Source: Gentiana macrophylla (lineage: Eukaryota; Streptophyta; Magnoliopsida; Gentianales; Gentianaceae). From it: a DNA stretch of 64,000 nt. Both the position numbers and the translations under genes were made by a program. Of this stretch, positions 32,800-42,824 are shown piece after piece. The stretch is taken from contig JAOBSW010001218.1 of the NCBI GenBank assembly GCA_026214975.1, forward strand, positions 1 to 64,000. Reading direction: 5' to 3'. The notes beneath the pieces are model-generated. The model ran no database searches and was not told the DNA's origin. It saw only the letters and a program-made list of their open reading frames with translations. How positions within the stretch are numbered: position 1 is the first letter of the stretch; each line of letters opens with the position of its first letter.

Positions 32800-33908
32800 G
32801 TACGATAATGTTAGATAATCTAGTGGTCAGAGCTTTGTTTGATACGGGAGCGTCTAACACCTTTGTGTCGACTAAGGTAGCTAAGAAGTTGAGTTTACCT
32901 TCGGCACCTTTAAGAAACACCTTGGAGATAATTACACCATTAGGGAAGGTAACAAAGGTAACTAGGATGATACCTCAAGTGGAAGTTCGAGTTGGATCCT
33001 ATCATTGCAAGAGCGACTTTACAGTTTTAGATTTTTTAGATTTCGATGTGATTCTTGGAATAGATTGGCTATCCGATAATTATGTTCACTTAGATTGCCG
33101 AGAGAAGAAAGTGACTTTTAAGATACCCGGGAAATCAGATAAGACTTATCAGGGTAACGTGTACAAACCGAGTAAGAAGCGACATCCGATAATTTCAGCA
33201 GTTAAGGCAATTAGAGCTTGTCAGAAGGGTTGTGAAGGCTACTTGTTGTACGTAGTGGATGTGGAACAAGTGAAGCCTAAGTTGGAAGAAACTTCTATAG
33301 TAAGAGAGTATGCCGAAGTGTTTCCAGAAGAGTTACCGGGAAACATGCCAGATAGAGAGATAGAGTTTGAGATCAAGTTGATACCAGGAGCGGCACCAGT
33401 TGCTAAGGCACCCTATAGAATGGCACCAGCTGAATTAAAGGAGTTGAAAGCTCAACTTAAGGATATGCTCGAAAGGAATATAATCCAGCCTAGTACTTCG
33501 CCTTGGGGAGCCCATGTGTTGTTTGTCAAGAAGAAAGATGGTAGCATGAGGATGTGTATCGACTACAGAGCATTGAATAATCTTACCATCAAGAATAGGT
33601 ACCCTCTACCGAGGATTGATGACCTGTTTAATCAATTGCAAGGCAAGAAAGTGTTCTCTAAGATTGATCTGAGGTTAGGTTATCATCAGATGAAGATCAA
33701 GGTAGCAGATATACCGAAGACGGCTTTCAGTACGAGATATGGACATTATGAGTTCTTGGTTATGCCTTTTGGACTCACTAATGCTCCATTTGCATTTATG
33801 GATTTGATGCAGCGAGTTTTAATGCCTTACCTGGATAAGTTTGTGATAGTGTTCATCGACGATATCCTAGTTACTCTAAGGATGAGAAAGAGCACGAGGA
33901 ACACTTAA
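32800..33908 (+). CDS. Protease and reverse transcriptase (first part), Tekay-like
   Basis: The protease active site is [11 protein letters not shown], and D-V-I-L-G-I-D-W-L is its second motif. A linker leads to the gypsy [65 protein letters not shown] and the catalytic V-F-I-D-D-I-L-V. The ORF ends at 33908 through a frameshift just after I-D-D, and RT resumes at 33914 in another frame. This is the longest single ORF in the window (about 366 codons). Confidence 0.94.
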
Positions 33909-34693
33909 GGATAGTGTTGGATACTTTGAAGAAGAGCCAGTTGTATGAAAAGTTCTCTAAGTGCGACTTTTGGTTGAAGCAAGTCAGTTTTTTGGGTCAT
34001 GTCATTTCTGGATATGGCATTCAAGTTGATCCCGCAAAGATTGAGGCAGTTGAGAATTGGCCTAGACCTACCACAGTTTCAGAAGTAAGGAGCTTTCTTG
34101 GTTTGGCTGGCTACTATAGGAAGTTTGTGCAAGACTTTTCGAAGATAGCTACTCCACTCACTAAGCTTACACAGAAGAATGTGAAGTTCGAATGGACTAG
34201 CGAGTATGATACAGCTTTTCATACCTTGAAGGATAAGTTGACTACGGCCCCAATGTTGGCAGTTCCGGAGATCTTTGATAACTACGACGTCTACACGGAT
34301 GCTTCGGGACAGGGTTTAGGTTGTGTGTTGATGCAAGAAGGGAAGGTGATTGCTTATGCATCGAGGTAGTTGAAGGTGCATGAGAAGAATTACCCGACAC
34401 ATGACTTAGAATTGGCAGCAGTAGTGTTTGCATTGAAGACTTTGAGGCACTACTTGTATGGAGTTAAGGCGAGGATCTTCACCGACCACAAGAGCCTAAA
34501 GTATTTCTTTACACAGGAGAATCTGAATATGAGACAGAGTAGATGGCTTGAATTCGTAAAGGATTATGATTTGGATATTCGGTACCATCCGGGTAAAGCC
34601 AATGTAGTGGCAGATGCTTTGAGTAGAAAACCAGTGTTTGCGGTTTCGAGCGTTGACGATGTTGCTGAAAGGTTAGATGGGCTGAGAATCTGA
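33909..34693 (+). pseudogene. Reverse transcriptase end and RNase H, Tekay-like
   Basis: The frame 33914-34369 gives [24 protein letters not shown] and [16 protein letters not shown], then [14 protein letters not shown] (RNase H active-site D). A TAG at 34367-34369 splits S-R from [17 protein letters not shown], which follows in frame to 34693 with TDHKSLKYF and D-A-L-S-R-K-P. Only one frameshift and one stop separate this from an intact region. Confidence 0.92.
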
Positions 34694-34732
34694 AGTTTTG
34701 ATCAGATTGAGGATCGACAGTTTGCGGAACCG

Positions 34733-35196
34733 TTGTTAGCAAGATCCGAGTTGATGGATGATATTCGGGCAAAGCAAGATGAAGACCCAGTTTTGGTTGA
34801 TTTGAAGCGAGTTGCCAAGGAGAAACCTAAAGTGGGTTATGTTTTGGACAAGAATGGAAATCTATGGTACCAAGATCGTCTGTGTGTGCCTAATGTTGGT
34901 GACCTAAGACAACGAGTTATGGACGAGGCACATAGGATTGCCTTTGCAGTTCATCCAAGTGCTACTAAAATGTACAGAGACTTGAAGGAAAAGTTTTGGT
35001 GGCCCTCAATGAAAATGGAAATAGCCAAGTTCGTGGCACAGTGTGACGTTTGTCAGAAAGTGAAGGCAGAGTATAGAAGACCAGGAGGAATGCTTAAGCC
35101 ATTGGATATCCCTGAATGGAAATGGGATAAGATCACGATGGATTTCATCACCGGTTTACCGAAGACTAAAGGAGGGCATGATGCGATTTGGGTAGT
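34733..35196 (+). pseudogene. Integrase, N-terminal part (Tekay-like), cut by a solo LTR
   Basis: The zinc-binding domain is present as H-P-S-A-T-K-M-Y-R-D-L with C-D-V-C-Q-K-V-K. The core begins W-D-K-I-T-M-D-F-I-T-G-L-P with the first catalytic aspartate. Coding is interrupted after G-H-D-A-I-W-V and resumes at 36698 with V-D-R-L-T-K-S-A. Confidence 0.92.
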
Positions 35197-36692
35197 TGTT
35201 AAGGGTGATTTTGTACGTTTTATAAGGATATATTTTATATCAATTTCCCCCATATGTGGATGTTTCTCATAGAAATCGAGCTTTATATTGAAATATTGAG
35301 CAAGTGATGTTTTTAATGGGTTAGTTGCAAAATCGTACGAATTATGTGCTTAAATTGTGATTTTATATTATTTTGGAATATCGTTACGCTTTGGTATGTT
35401 TTTGATGCCTTGTAGATACACAATTTCGACCAAAAAGAGGATTAAAATATGATCAAGTCGGATTTATATGATGAGAAAGAGATAAGGATGGAATTGGCTA
35501 GAAGAAAAAAGAGATAAAGTTGAAGATTTCGAATTTGGATCACCTTAAACGAGCGTCCAGGTCCCGTCCAGGGTGAACTGGCGTCCAGAATATTGGACTG
35601 GCGTCCAGGATGAGATTTTTGGTTCAGAGAGTTTGGACGCTGAGTGGACGAAAGCGTCTGGAGCGATCCAAAGCAAATGAATCAAGGCCCGTATGAAGGT
35701 GCGGACGGGCGCCCAACACCGACATAGCAAAGGCCGACCTATTTTTCCTATAAATAGCGGTAGCGATTTCAACCCCTAAAACACACATTATCGACTCTTA
35801 TTGATACATACTCATTAGAGAGAAACCACTGGCGCCAAATTTCTTTTGGGAGCTGGGTATGTTAGATTAGGTTTTATTTTTATTTTTTTTTTTCTCGTTC
35901 TTGTTCGCCCATTCTCGATGGCCTTCAAGCCGTGAAACTGGAGCATCCATGGTTACTTTTCAGCAGCGTTTTTGATTTCTCTTTTGGATAATCTTATGAG
36001 TGATTTTATTTAAAGTTTGTATCTTTCCTTTGTTTATTTGTTTATGCAATCGATATCGGAAGATGTATTGCTATTTGATGTTTACCGTATGATTGAAATC
36101 GGTGTAAACCTTAGATCACCATAGGAAAGATTAGACTTTTAACCTTGACATAACGGAAGTTGATAGGTTAGATTTCTAGGTTGTTAGATCTAATAAATCT
36201 TGCACCTTGTTTTGAGAGCGTTAATCTCTATAGATCGGAAGATGATGAGATTGATAGAAGGATTACTTACGGAAGTAGGAATTCATACCTTTGATTAGGT
36301 GAACCACAACTTTGATTGAATCATCATAAGATAATCTAGGGAAGAATTAAGGGTTGCGGGATGGTGGATCATGTTTGTTCTATGTTGATTTGCTTGATCA
36401 TTATCATGATAGTTAGTTTTATTGTTTTCTTAGTTGTAGTTTTATTTTATTTGCTTTTGTTCGCGACGATATTTTCCTGGCTTTGGACTGACAATCCTCT
36501 GTCCAGTTTATTTTCCGTTTTAGTTTAGGTTTAGGAATAATTGTATCAACCTTAGGAAAATTAATGAACTAGATACCCCGATTCCCTGTGATCGACTCCG
36601 GTATTAATTGCTATGCTACGATCCCTACACTTGGGGAATACCGGATTTATAAATTTTATTACTTGTTTGTTTTGTTAGATAAATCCGTGACA
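35197..36692 (+). mobile_element. Solo LTR (1496 bp, Athila-like style) in the integrase gene
   Basis: It starts TGTTAAGGG, ends CCGTGACA and is flanked by gtagt (35192-35196) and gtaat (36693-36697), a TSD with one change. There is no interior, primer site or second LTR. The TATA box tataaata lies at about 35750-35757. The right part (ccccgattccctgtgatcg) resembles the words before the end of Athila-type LTRs, as also seen at about 14241-14261. Removing it and one TSD restores the integrase frame. Solo LTRs arise by recombination between the two LTRs of an element. Confidence 0.88.
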
Positions 36693-37590
36693 GTAATTGT
36701 AGATAGATTGACCAAATCTGCCTATTTCTTGCCATATAAGGTTGATATGTCTTTGAAGAAGATGGCGACACTATACTTGGATAATATAGTGAAGTTGCAC
36801 GGAGGCCCTATCTCGATAGTTTCGGATCGTGATCCGAGGTTCGTCAGTCGGTTTTGGAAGAGTTTACAAGCAGCTTTTGGTACCAAGTTAGATTTGAGTA
36901 CGGCCTTTCATCCTCAGACAGACGGACAATCTGAGAGGACCATCCAAACACTTGAGGACATGCTAAGAGCTTGTGTTTTGGAAGTAGGCGGATCATGGGG
37001 TGATTACCTACCCGTAGTGGAGTTTGCCTACAACAACAGTTATCATGCAAGTATAGGCATGCCGCCGTTTAAAGCTTTGTATGGAAGAAGATGTCGAACA
37101 CCGCTGTTTTGGGATGAAGTCGGGGAAAGACGGATCACATGGCCGGAATTGGTTGAACAAGCTAAGGAAAGGGTTCAGTTGGTTAAGAAGAATCTGAAGG
37201 CCGCTCAAGATCGGCAGAAAAGTTGGGCAGACGTTAGAAGAAGACCTCTTGAGTTTGAAGTCGGTGAAAGAGTTTATCTACGAGCTTCACCGATGAAGGG
37301 AGTGAAACGCTTTGGACAAAAAGGAAAGCTAAGTCCAAGGTACGTTGGACCGTTTGAAATTCTGGAAAGAGTTTGACCATTGGCTTATAAGCTTCAGTTA
37401 CCAGAATCGATGTCAAGAGTCCATAGTGTGTTTCACGTTTCGATGTTGAAGAAGTGTCTGACGAGGAATGATGTTGAAACTACGATTGATCCGGGAGTTC
37501 TCCAAGACAATCTTGCTTATGATGAGAGACCGATCAAGATTTTGGACCGGATAAGGACTCGTGTGAATCGGGCAGGCATTCTGACTACTT
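36693..37590 (+). pseudogene. Integrase core end and chromodomain-like tail (Tekay-like), truncated
   Basis: The frame gives V-D-R-L-T-K-S-A-Y-F-L-P, I-V-S-D-R-D-P-R-F (second catalytic D), and T-A-F-H-P-Q-T-D-G-Q-S-E-R (catalytic E). Then come Y-N-N-S-Y-H-A-S-I-G-M-P-P-F and the GPF/Y-like block Y-V-G-P-F-E-I-L-E. A TGA at 37374-37376 breaks the frame. It continues with V-H-S-V-F-H-V-S-M-L-K and E-R-P-I-K-I-L-D-R, the start of a chromodomain, which directs chromovirus integration to marked chromatin. The chromodomain is cut off near 37590. Confidence 0.92.
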
Positions 37591-37937
37591 ATTATATGAT
37601 AATTTTAAGTGATTTTCTTCTAAAAACACTGCATGCTCATTCGTTTAAAGAAAACAACCACTTAGAAAATCCACACACTTTACATTAGTAACCTAGTCTC
37701 CAATACTAACTACAGGTCAGAATAGGAAAAACAACAACAACAACAAAATATTCAGACAAATGATTACAGTATTGGAAACAAAGAAATACAAAGAGAAGTT
37801 GCAAAGTTGAAATAATTAATGTTAGAGATAATTACCAGATTGAGTATTTAAATAATAATATTCAGATTATATTAATCTAAATACTCAATCTTGTCATTAT
37901 CTCTAACAATTAATAAGCCCAAAAAAAAAAGAAACAA
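37591..37937. other. 3' flank of the amino acid transporter gene copy, with a MITE
   Basis: The first bases (atgataattttaagtgattttc) match 40949-40970, the flank of the second transporter fragment. They mark the point where the Tekay-like element is lost. No gene is seen. The segment includes the small hairpin element at 37821-37907. Confidence 0.6.
37821..37907. mobile_element. 87-bp MITE-like hairpin
   Basis: 30-bp arms (37821-37850 and 37878-37907) start gttagagataat and are inverted, with about three mismatches. The flanks repeat aattaat on both sides (37814-37820 and 37908-37914), a 7-bp candidate TSD. It cannot code for protein. The family is unknown. Confidence 0.7.
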
Positions 37938-38300
37938 TTAGGTGGGTGGCTTAAAGAATTTCAACTTAAGGCCACTATTGATCATACTCCAAATGCCTCC
38001 AATTGAAAAGGCCAGGCTAAATACTCCCAACCAACCAAGAATCCAGTTAAAATACCAATTGAAACTGTATTTTGCTGGCTTCTTAATTAGAACCCACATG
38101 AAACATGGATATGCAAATGTAACAGGAAGTGTAAGACCTCCAAGCAATCCAGCAAGACTTGACAGGAAAGGTAGAGCCACCCCTATAAAAAAGGAGACGA
38201 ACCCGAAGAACACACGAAAACCAGACCGAACCAATACGAACATGAAACATGGATATGCAAATGTAACAGGAAGTGTAAGACCTCCAAGCAAATATTAATC
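37938..38300 (-). pseudogene. C-terminal exon of an LHT/AATL1-like amino acid transporter (fragment A)
   Basis: The minus strand encodes V-R-S-G-F-R-V-F-F-G-F-V-S-F, GLLGGLTLPVTFAYPCFMWV, YSFNWYFNWILGWLG, SLAFSIGGIWSMINSGLKL and an F-F-K-P-P-T end with TAA at about 37938-37942. This is the membrane-rich C terminus of the plant AAAP family (lysine/histidine transporter-like 8 type), which imports amino acids across the plasma membrane. Exons for the other transmembrane helices are absent upstream. An exact 51-bp copy of the GGLTLPVTFAYPCF segment (38097-38147) recurs at 38241-38291 in place of the normal upstream codons, so the copy is rearranged. One residue of the A-F-S-L-A-F stretch is missing. 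I read it as a gene fragment. Confidence 0.85.
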
Positions 38301-40046
38301 TCATTTTTCTACATTGGGCTGTCAAATATATTTGCTTTTCATCTAAATTCTCGATTCCTGTTTCACCTTTTTTTCCCCGAGTTTTCCATTCCGGGAGAGA
38401 ATGGTTTTTTACTTAAAAAATCGATACATTTTTGTTTTAGAACTAAATACATTTTATTACTTCACTACTTTTCAATTGGTTTACGCAGGGGTTCGGCTGA
38501 ATTTTGTTTTGGTTTTCTTTCTGAAGGTATTTTTTTTATTTATTCATACTATTTTAGTGGACTGATTAAATTGTGAGTGCTGAGAATTTCTTTTGTATTC
38601 CTTTTTTTTTAATTTTTTTTTTATCTATCGAATGTGTAAAGGGAAAATTCAATTCAAAGAAATCAATGGCCGGCTAAGTAAAAACATGAATGCATTATAA
38701 ATTTTTTATTATTAGAAGAAATATAAAGTATTGTGCAACTGTAGAACGAAAAGCTAAGATCGTGAATTGTCAGACCACCGTTATCAACATCTTGTAAAGA
38801 TAAAAACGACCATCATTAATTACCAATTGCACTATAATTTCTGGTAATACATTATCTTTGTCATCACGAACACAAAGTAAATGATGCTTGCGATTGTCGG
38901 TAATTCCTTTGATATTCTTTGTTGATATGTGATGGATCGACTGCAGTGTTAGCGATCGAATCTTAAACAATGGGCCCCGTAGGAAGTCCCTCAGATGCAG
39001 CTCTTGGTACGGGGTTAATTATATAACCGTGCATGTTCCACTCCTGACGCCAAAATTGTTGGAGACCTCCGTACGTACGTATTTGGTTGTCCAACTGCAT
39101 GTCAGTTGATTGGGTACCATTATACAATTAAGATCAGAGAAGCAAGCACCGGCGACAATCAATTGGATGGCCAAAAGAGTAGCCGGTAATAACAGATGTT
39201 GTTAACGGCAGTAGTGAGCACAATGAATAAAAAAACTGATAGGATTTGCAGGGCAATTTTCATTCACAAGTGTTCAATGATAACTTGTTCATTCTGCTCA
39301 CTGCCCTTAACAACATCAAATCAAATGTTGGAGACCTGAATTTGCCTATATAATAATGTTGGGGCTTAATTCCCCGTGCCTGTTGGCCAAAGGCCATGCA
39401 GTGTCATTTGATTAGGATCACTTATGCAAGACAATTAATCGATTGTATGGCCAAAATTATTTGATTTGATGGCCAAAGTGTAACGGGGATGTTGTTAAGG
39501 GCGGTGAGCAGAATGAAGAAAACACTGAGATAGGATAAATAGAGCCATCTTCATATTTTCGATATGAAAGATATATGCCGCTGCCGGCCGGAAGAAAGTG
39601 CGGAAAGAAGCTAAGTGCAGAGAGAAGGCTAAAAAGCTTCAATTTATACTACTTGGCGATAGGTGTGAGGCACACTTTGTGTGGATAATAGGTGTGAGGC
39701 ACACTTTGTGTTGATAAAATAAGTAAGTTGGCTGGAGTAATTTTAGGGAACCAAACCAAAAGAAAAGATTTAGTTACATAAAAAATTTATATACGGAGTG
39801 ATATAAGCCCACATTTTATTATTATAAAAAGTCACATAAACTTAATCTAAAGGTTGATATGATTTTATGATTAAAAAAAAAAGGTTGGCATTATTTTTGT
39901 TATCTGTTTTTCTTTATTCATTAAAACAATTAAATAGTTTAGATCATTTGTGTGCACACTTTATGTAAATAAGTTAAGTACAAATACTTTTCCTATGCAT
40001 ATTATATATACTTTTACTTTAAAACCTATGTAGTTGAAAAAATGTA
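38301..40046. other. AT-rich intergenic DNA with a diverged third copy of the A/B repeat unit
   Basis: About 38743-39070 and 39325-39560 resemble 43757-44010 and 51300-52180. The shared phrases include gatcgtgaatt, aacacaaagtaaatga, gtgttagcgat, ggaagtccctca and gttggagacctccgtac. Between them lies an inverted repeat (39195-39317). No supported gene is present. Confidence 0.6.
39195..39317. repeat. Inverted repeat (about 30-bp arms)
   Basis: Left arm 39195-39228 (gatgttgttaacggc...) pairs with right arm 39288-39317 (...gcccttaacaacatc), with about 60 bp between them and a few mismatches. It sits inside the diverged copy of the A/B repeat unit. Confidence 0.65.
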
Positions 40047-40285
40047 CTCCCTCCGTCATGATATATGTCTTTTAATTTTTTTGTGGTGCCTCAAAATATG
40101 TTTTTCACATTTCAATACAAGATTAACGATTGTTTTATTTTCACACTAAACAATGCAATATTATAAGTCACTCATAAAAAAACAATACAATATTTTGCAT
40201 TGAAATATTAAAAATGAACTCATTTATTAATTTTCTTAATTTGTGTGAAAAGTCCAAAAGGACTTATATTAGAGGACGGAGGGAG
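40047..40285. mobile_element. Stowaway-type MITE
   Basis: The 239-bp element starts ctccctccgtc and ends gacggagggag, with TA on both sides (40045-40046 and 40286-40287). These are the ends and TSD of Tc1/mariner-related Stowaway MITEs. It is non-coding. Confidence 0.92.
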
Positions 40286-40287
40286 TA

Positions 40288-40975
40288 GTTACATTCTTCA
40301 AAAAAGGAAAAAATTGTAGTTACACAGAAAATAAATAGTAAAGGCCAACAAAATAGATGTGAAAAAAAAAAAAAAAAGAAAAAAAGAGTAGCAACACTTT
40401 AATCAGAAATTTCTACGTGCTTAATACATGCAGCGTGAAATTTTGAAATGGCAAAATCCTAATGAAAATGTGAGAATTTTCACGTTCTTGGCTTAGAACA
40501 TGGAAATTGTAATGGCTTAATGGTTTTTTTTTTTTTTTTTTTTTTTTGCAATATCCTATTTCCGCGTGGCGTGCTATCACAACGTGGAAATTTCCACGTG
40601 TTAGATTAGGCCCGCTGAAATTTCAGACTTGACAGAAAAAATATCGTACCGACATATACGTAAAGAAGAAGAAAAAAAAAAAATCGGATCCCTACAATGA
40701 CTTGATTTCCTATTTTCTCCAAAAGGGCTAGCTGCATAAATTATGTCTTATAGACATGCTCACATGTAAGAAAGTTAGGATGTTAGTTTGAATGTATTAA
40801 TTGCCTAATTAAATTTCATGCGTATGCCATGCTAAACCAATACATATACGTGTTGTGTGTCTCTCTCTCTCTTTCCCTTCAAATTAATTTCATACGAATC
40901 ATACCTTAAATAAGTTACAAAGATTGCAGCTAAATATTAGTTATCACATGATAATTTTAAATGATTTTCTTCTAT
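40288..40975. other. AT-rich intergenic DNA
   Basis: No gene was found. Long A and T runs occur (about 40363-40376 and 40526-40548). The words tttcacgttc/tttccacgtg recur around 40480-40600. A short CT repeat lies at 40860-40873. Confidence 0.6.
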
Positions 40976-41308
40976 AAAAAAAACACGAAAAAACACAAGA
41001 ATCCAACTTAAGGCCACTATTGATCATACTCCAAATGCCTCCAATTGAAAAGGCCAGGCTAAATGCAACTCCCAACCAACCAAGAATCCAATTTAACATC
41101 CCTCCTGATGGCATCTGAGAAGCATACAGAATCATGAATTTAAGAAACCTTGTTAAAATACAAGACATAGATTTCAAACTAGTAATTAAGGATGCAAACT
41201 CTGGAGAAGTAACTCATCAGATGTAACCCATAAACCTCCAATGGCAACCGGAAACATGCACAGAGCGATTAGGAAATACACAACTTTGGCTCCTTTCCAC
41301 GTTGGGAC
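40976..41308 (-). pseudogene. LHT/AATL1-like amino acid transporter fragment B, 3' part
   Basis: Minus-strand coding pieces are 41170-41308 with V-V-Y-F-L-I-A-L-C-M-F-P-V-A-I-G-G-L-W-V and 40990-41100 with N-W-I-L-G-W-L-G-V-A-F-S-L-A-F and GGIWSMINSGLKL. The first is a mid-protein transmembrane exon and the second is the C terminus, so the several helices between them have been lost. The end differs from fragment A: after G-L-K-L the frame runs into unrelated codons. The exon on the left of the hAT-like element continues on its other side at 42708. Together these form a broken second copy of the same gene. Confidence 0.82.
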
Positions 41309-42707
41309 CATGGTTCAAAGTCGCGATCGCGAATTTGACTCGGAGAGACAACTGAGACACATATATCGTTGCAGATTCCAGATCATTTACGAGGCGAGGC
41401 AGGTTTATTTAAAAGAAAATCTCAAAAATCTCAAAAATACGAAACAAATATAAATAACAAAACACAATATCAAAATCTCTAAAAACAATATTCATTATAA
41501 TTTCTTTTGAATGAATATAACAACATATCTTGTTGTCGCAGTATAATTTTAAATAAATCATGATAAATAGTTTATTACTCGTTCACACAACTTTTATAAC
41601 GAACTTTTGTATCTTTTTTCTATCTTATTGTTGTGTGCGTACAATATACATCATTAGTTGTAAATAGCTTACAATATATTTGTTATACATTATATTACCT
41701 CCGTCTCAAAATGTAAATTCGTTTGAGGTTTTTCACACAAATTAAGAAAGTTGATTAAATTGGTTATATGTCATTAATTTTGATGAAAATGTCTAAAATA
41801 AACTTTGAGTGTAATTAATGCAAAGTAGTGAAAAATTGATTGGTAAATAATAAATGAGGGGTAAAACCAGAAAAATGTAATAAATACTTCATTGGTTATC
41901 AAAACGGATTTATATTATGGGACAAACCAAAAAAACTAAACGGATTTATATTTTGGGCAATTAGGAATAATGACACAATCTGGAATATTTTTAAATAATG
42001 AGACGATTCATATTTTTTATATTGGAATGAAAAGCTGCATAATTTTTATAATGGTAATGACAAACAAATAATGAATAGAAAATCGGTGAATCTAAGGTGA
42101 ATCCCGAAATCGGTGAATTTCGATAAATGAATTTAAATAAGTGAATTTTGAACAAAACCGAATTTCGATAATGGATAAATAGTTTTATTTTTTACGCAAA
42201 AGTTTAAAGATCATCGTTCTACTCAATTGATGAAATATATATGTCATTCTCCCTCATTCATCCTTTATATTTTGGGACGAATGTAGTATCAATTTAATTA
42301 TATTTATTTTATCATTATATTTAAATTACTACATAAAATGATTAGAAATAAATGGATTATGATTAATATTACGCTCAAAATACCCATAAGACTTGAGTCA
42401 AAAAAAAAAAAAAAAAAAAAAAAACCATAAGACTTTGTCTTTCATTGGACCCATCAGTCAAGTCTAAATATCTACACCATAAATGAGCTTCCATGTACAT
42501 CCGATGCCGGGTGGGTCTTCTCGGTGAGAAATTGACCGGTTTTGGCCGATTTATTGTTATATCGGTTAAAATTGGGCGATTTTTATCGATACCATTCCGA
42601 TTCAAGTCAGATACGAGATGATTTTAGTAGCTTTGTCATCACGGTCGCTCTACCGAGTCGGAGGCGATTCGGCGAAGTCGATCGACTCGGCGAGACTTTG
42701 AACCATG
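41309..42707. mobile_element. hAT-like non-autonomous element inside the transporter exon
   Basis: The ends are the 14-bp inverted repeat catggttcaaagtc ... gactttgaaccatg. The flanks are gttgggac (41301-41308) and attgggac (42708-42715), an 8-bp TSD with one change. The subterminal regions are GC-rich (gcgatcgcgaa, cgactcggcga) and the interior is AT-rich with MITE remnants and an A run (42401-42423). No transposase is seen. Removing the element rejoins transporter codons. An 8-bp TSD points to hAT, but the family is not certain. Confidence 0.8.
41696..41960. mobile_element. Degenerate Stowaway-like MITE
   Basis: It starts cctccgtctcaaaatgtaaattcg. The right side has the inverse words cggatttatattttgggc and an internal cggatttatattatgggac. 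The right terminal bases are lost, so the end is approximate. A further scrap (ctccctcattcatcctttatattttgggac) lies at about 42250-42280. Confidence 0.5.
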
Positions 42708-42780
42708 ATTGGGACATGATAGATGACTCGTGGTCTGAAAGTCATCAATGGAAGTTCCACTCTATTCACTATTTTTATTA
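42708..42780 (-). pseudogene. Amino acid transporter fragment B, upstream exon piece
   Basis: The minus strand reads E-L-P-L-M-T-F-R-P-R-V-I-Y-H-V-P, then joins across the hAT-like element to T-W-K-G-A-K-V-V-Y-F. In this transporter family a stretch ending HVPxWKGAK precedes the A-L-C-x-F-P-V-A-I-G-G helix, so the reading is consistent. Upstream coding sequence is not visible past about 42780. Confidence 0.6.
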
Positions 42781-42824
42781 ATAATCAAGTTGGTACAAGC
42801 AAAAAAAAAAAATACAAGAGTTAG

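Larger units (their letters stand above)
20832..37590 (+). mobile_element. Tekay/Del-like Ty3/gypsy element, interrupted and 3' truncated
   Basis: It begins with the last bases of an LTR (ending gttaca) and an intact initiator-Met primer-binding site. The order gag, protease, reverse transcriptase, RNase H, integrase and chromodomain-like end follows on the + strand. Integrase after RNase H and the C-terminal E-R-P-I-K-I-L-D-R block mark a chromovirus, most like Tekay. It is split by a copia element in gag (21397-31634) and a solo LTR in integrase (35197-36692). At about 37590 it stops abruptly against amino acid transporter-derived DNA, so its 3' LTR is missing. The 5' LTR should lie off the left edge, beyond the Athila and Tat insertions. 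Confidence 0.88.

Noticed and set aside
34242..34772. Minus-strand ORFs over the gypsy RNase H region
   Set aside because: They are shadows of strong plus-strand RT/RNase H coding.
37942..38298. Plus-strand ORF of 118 codons over the transporter fragment
   Set aside because: The minus strand encodes a clear transporter C terminus. The plus frame is its shadow.
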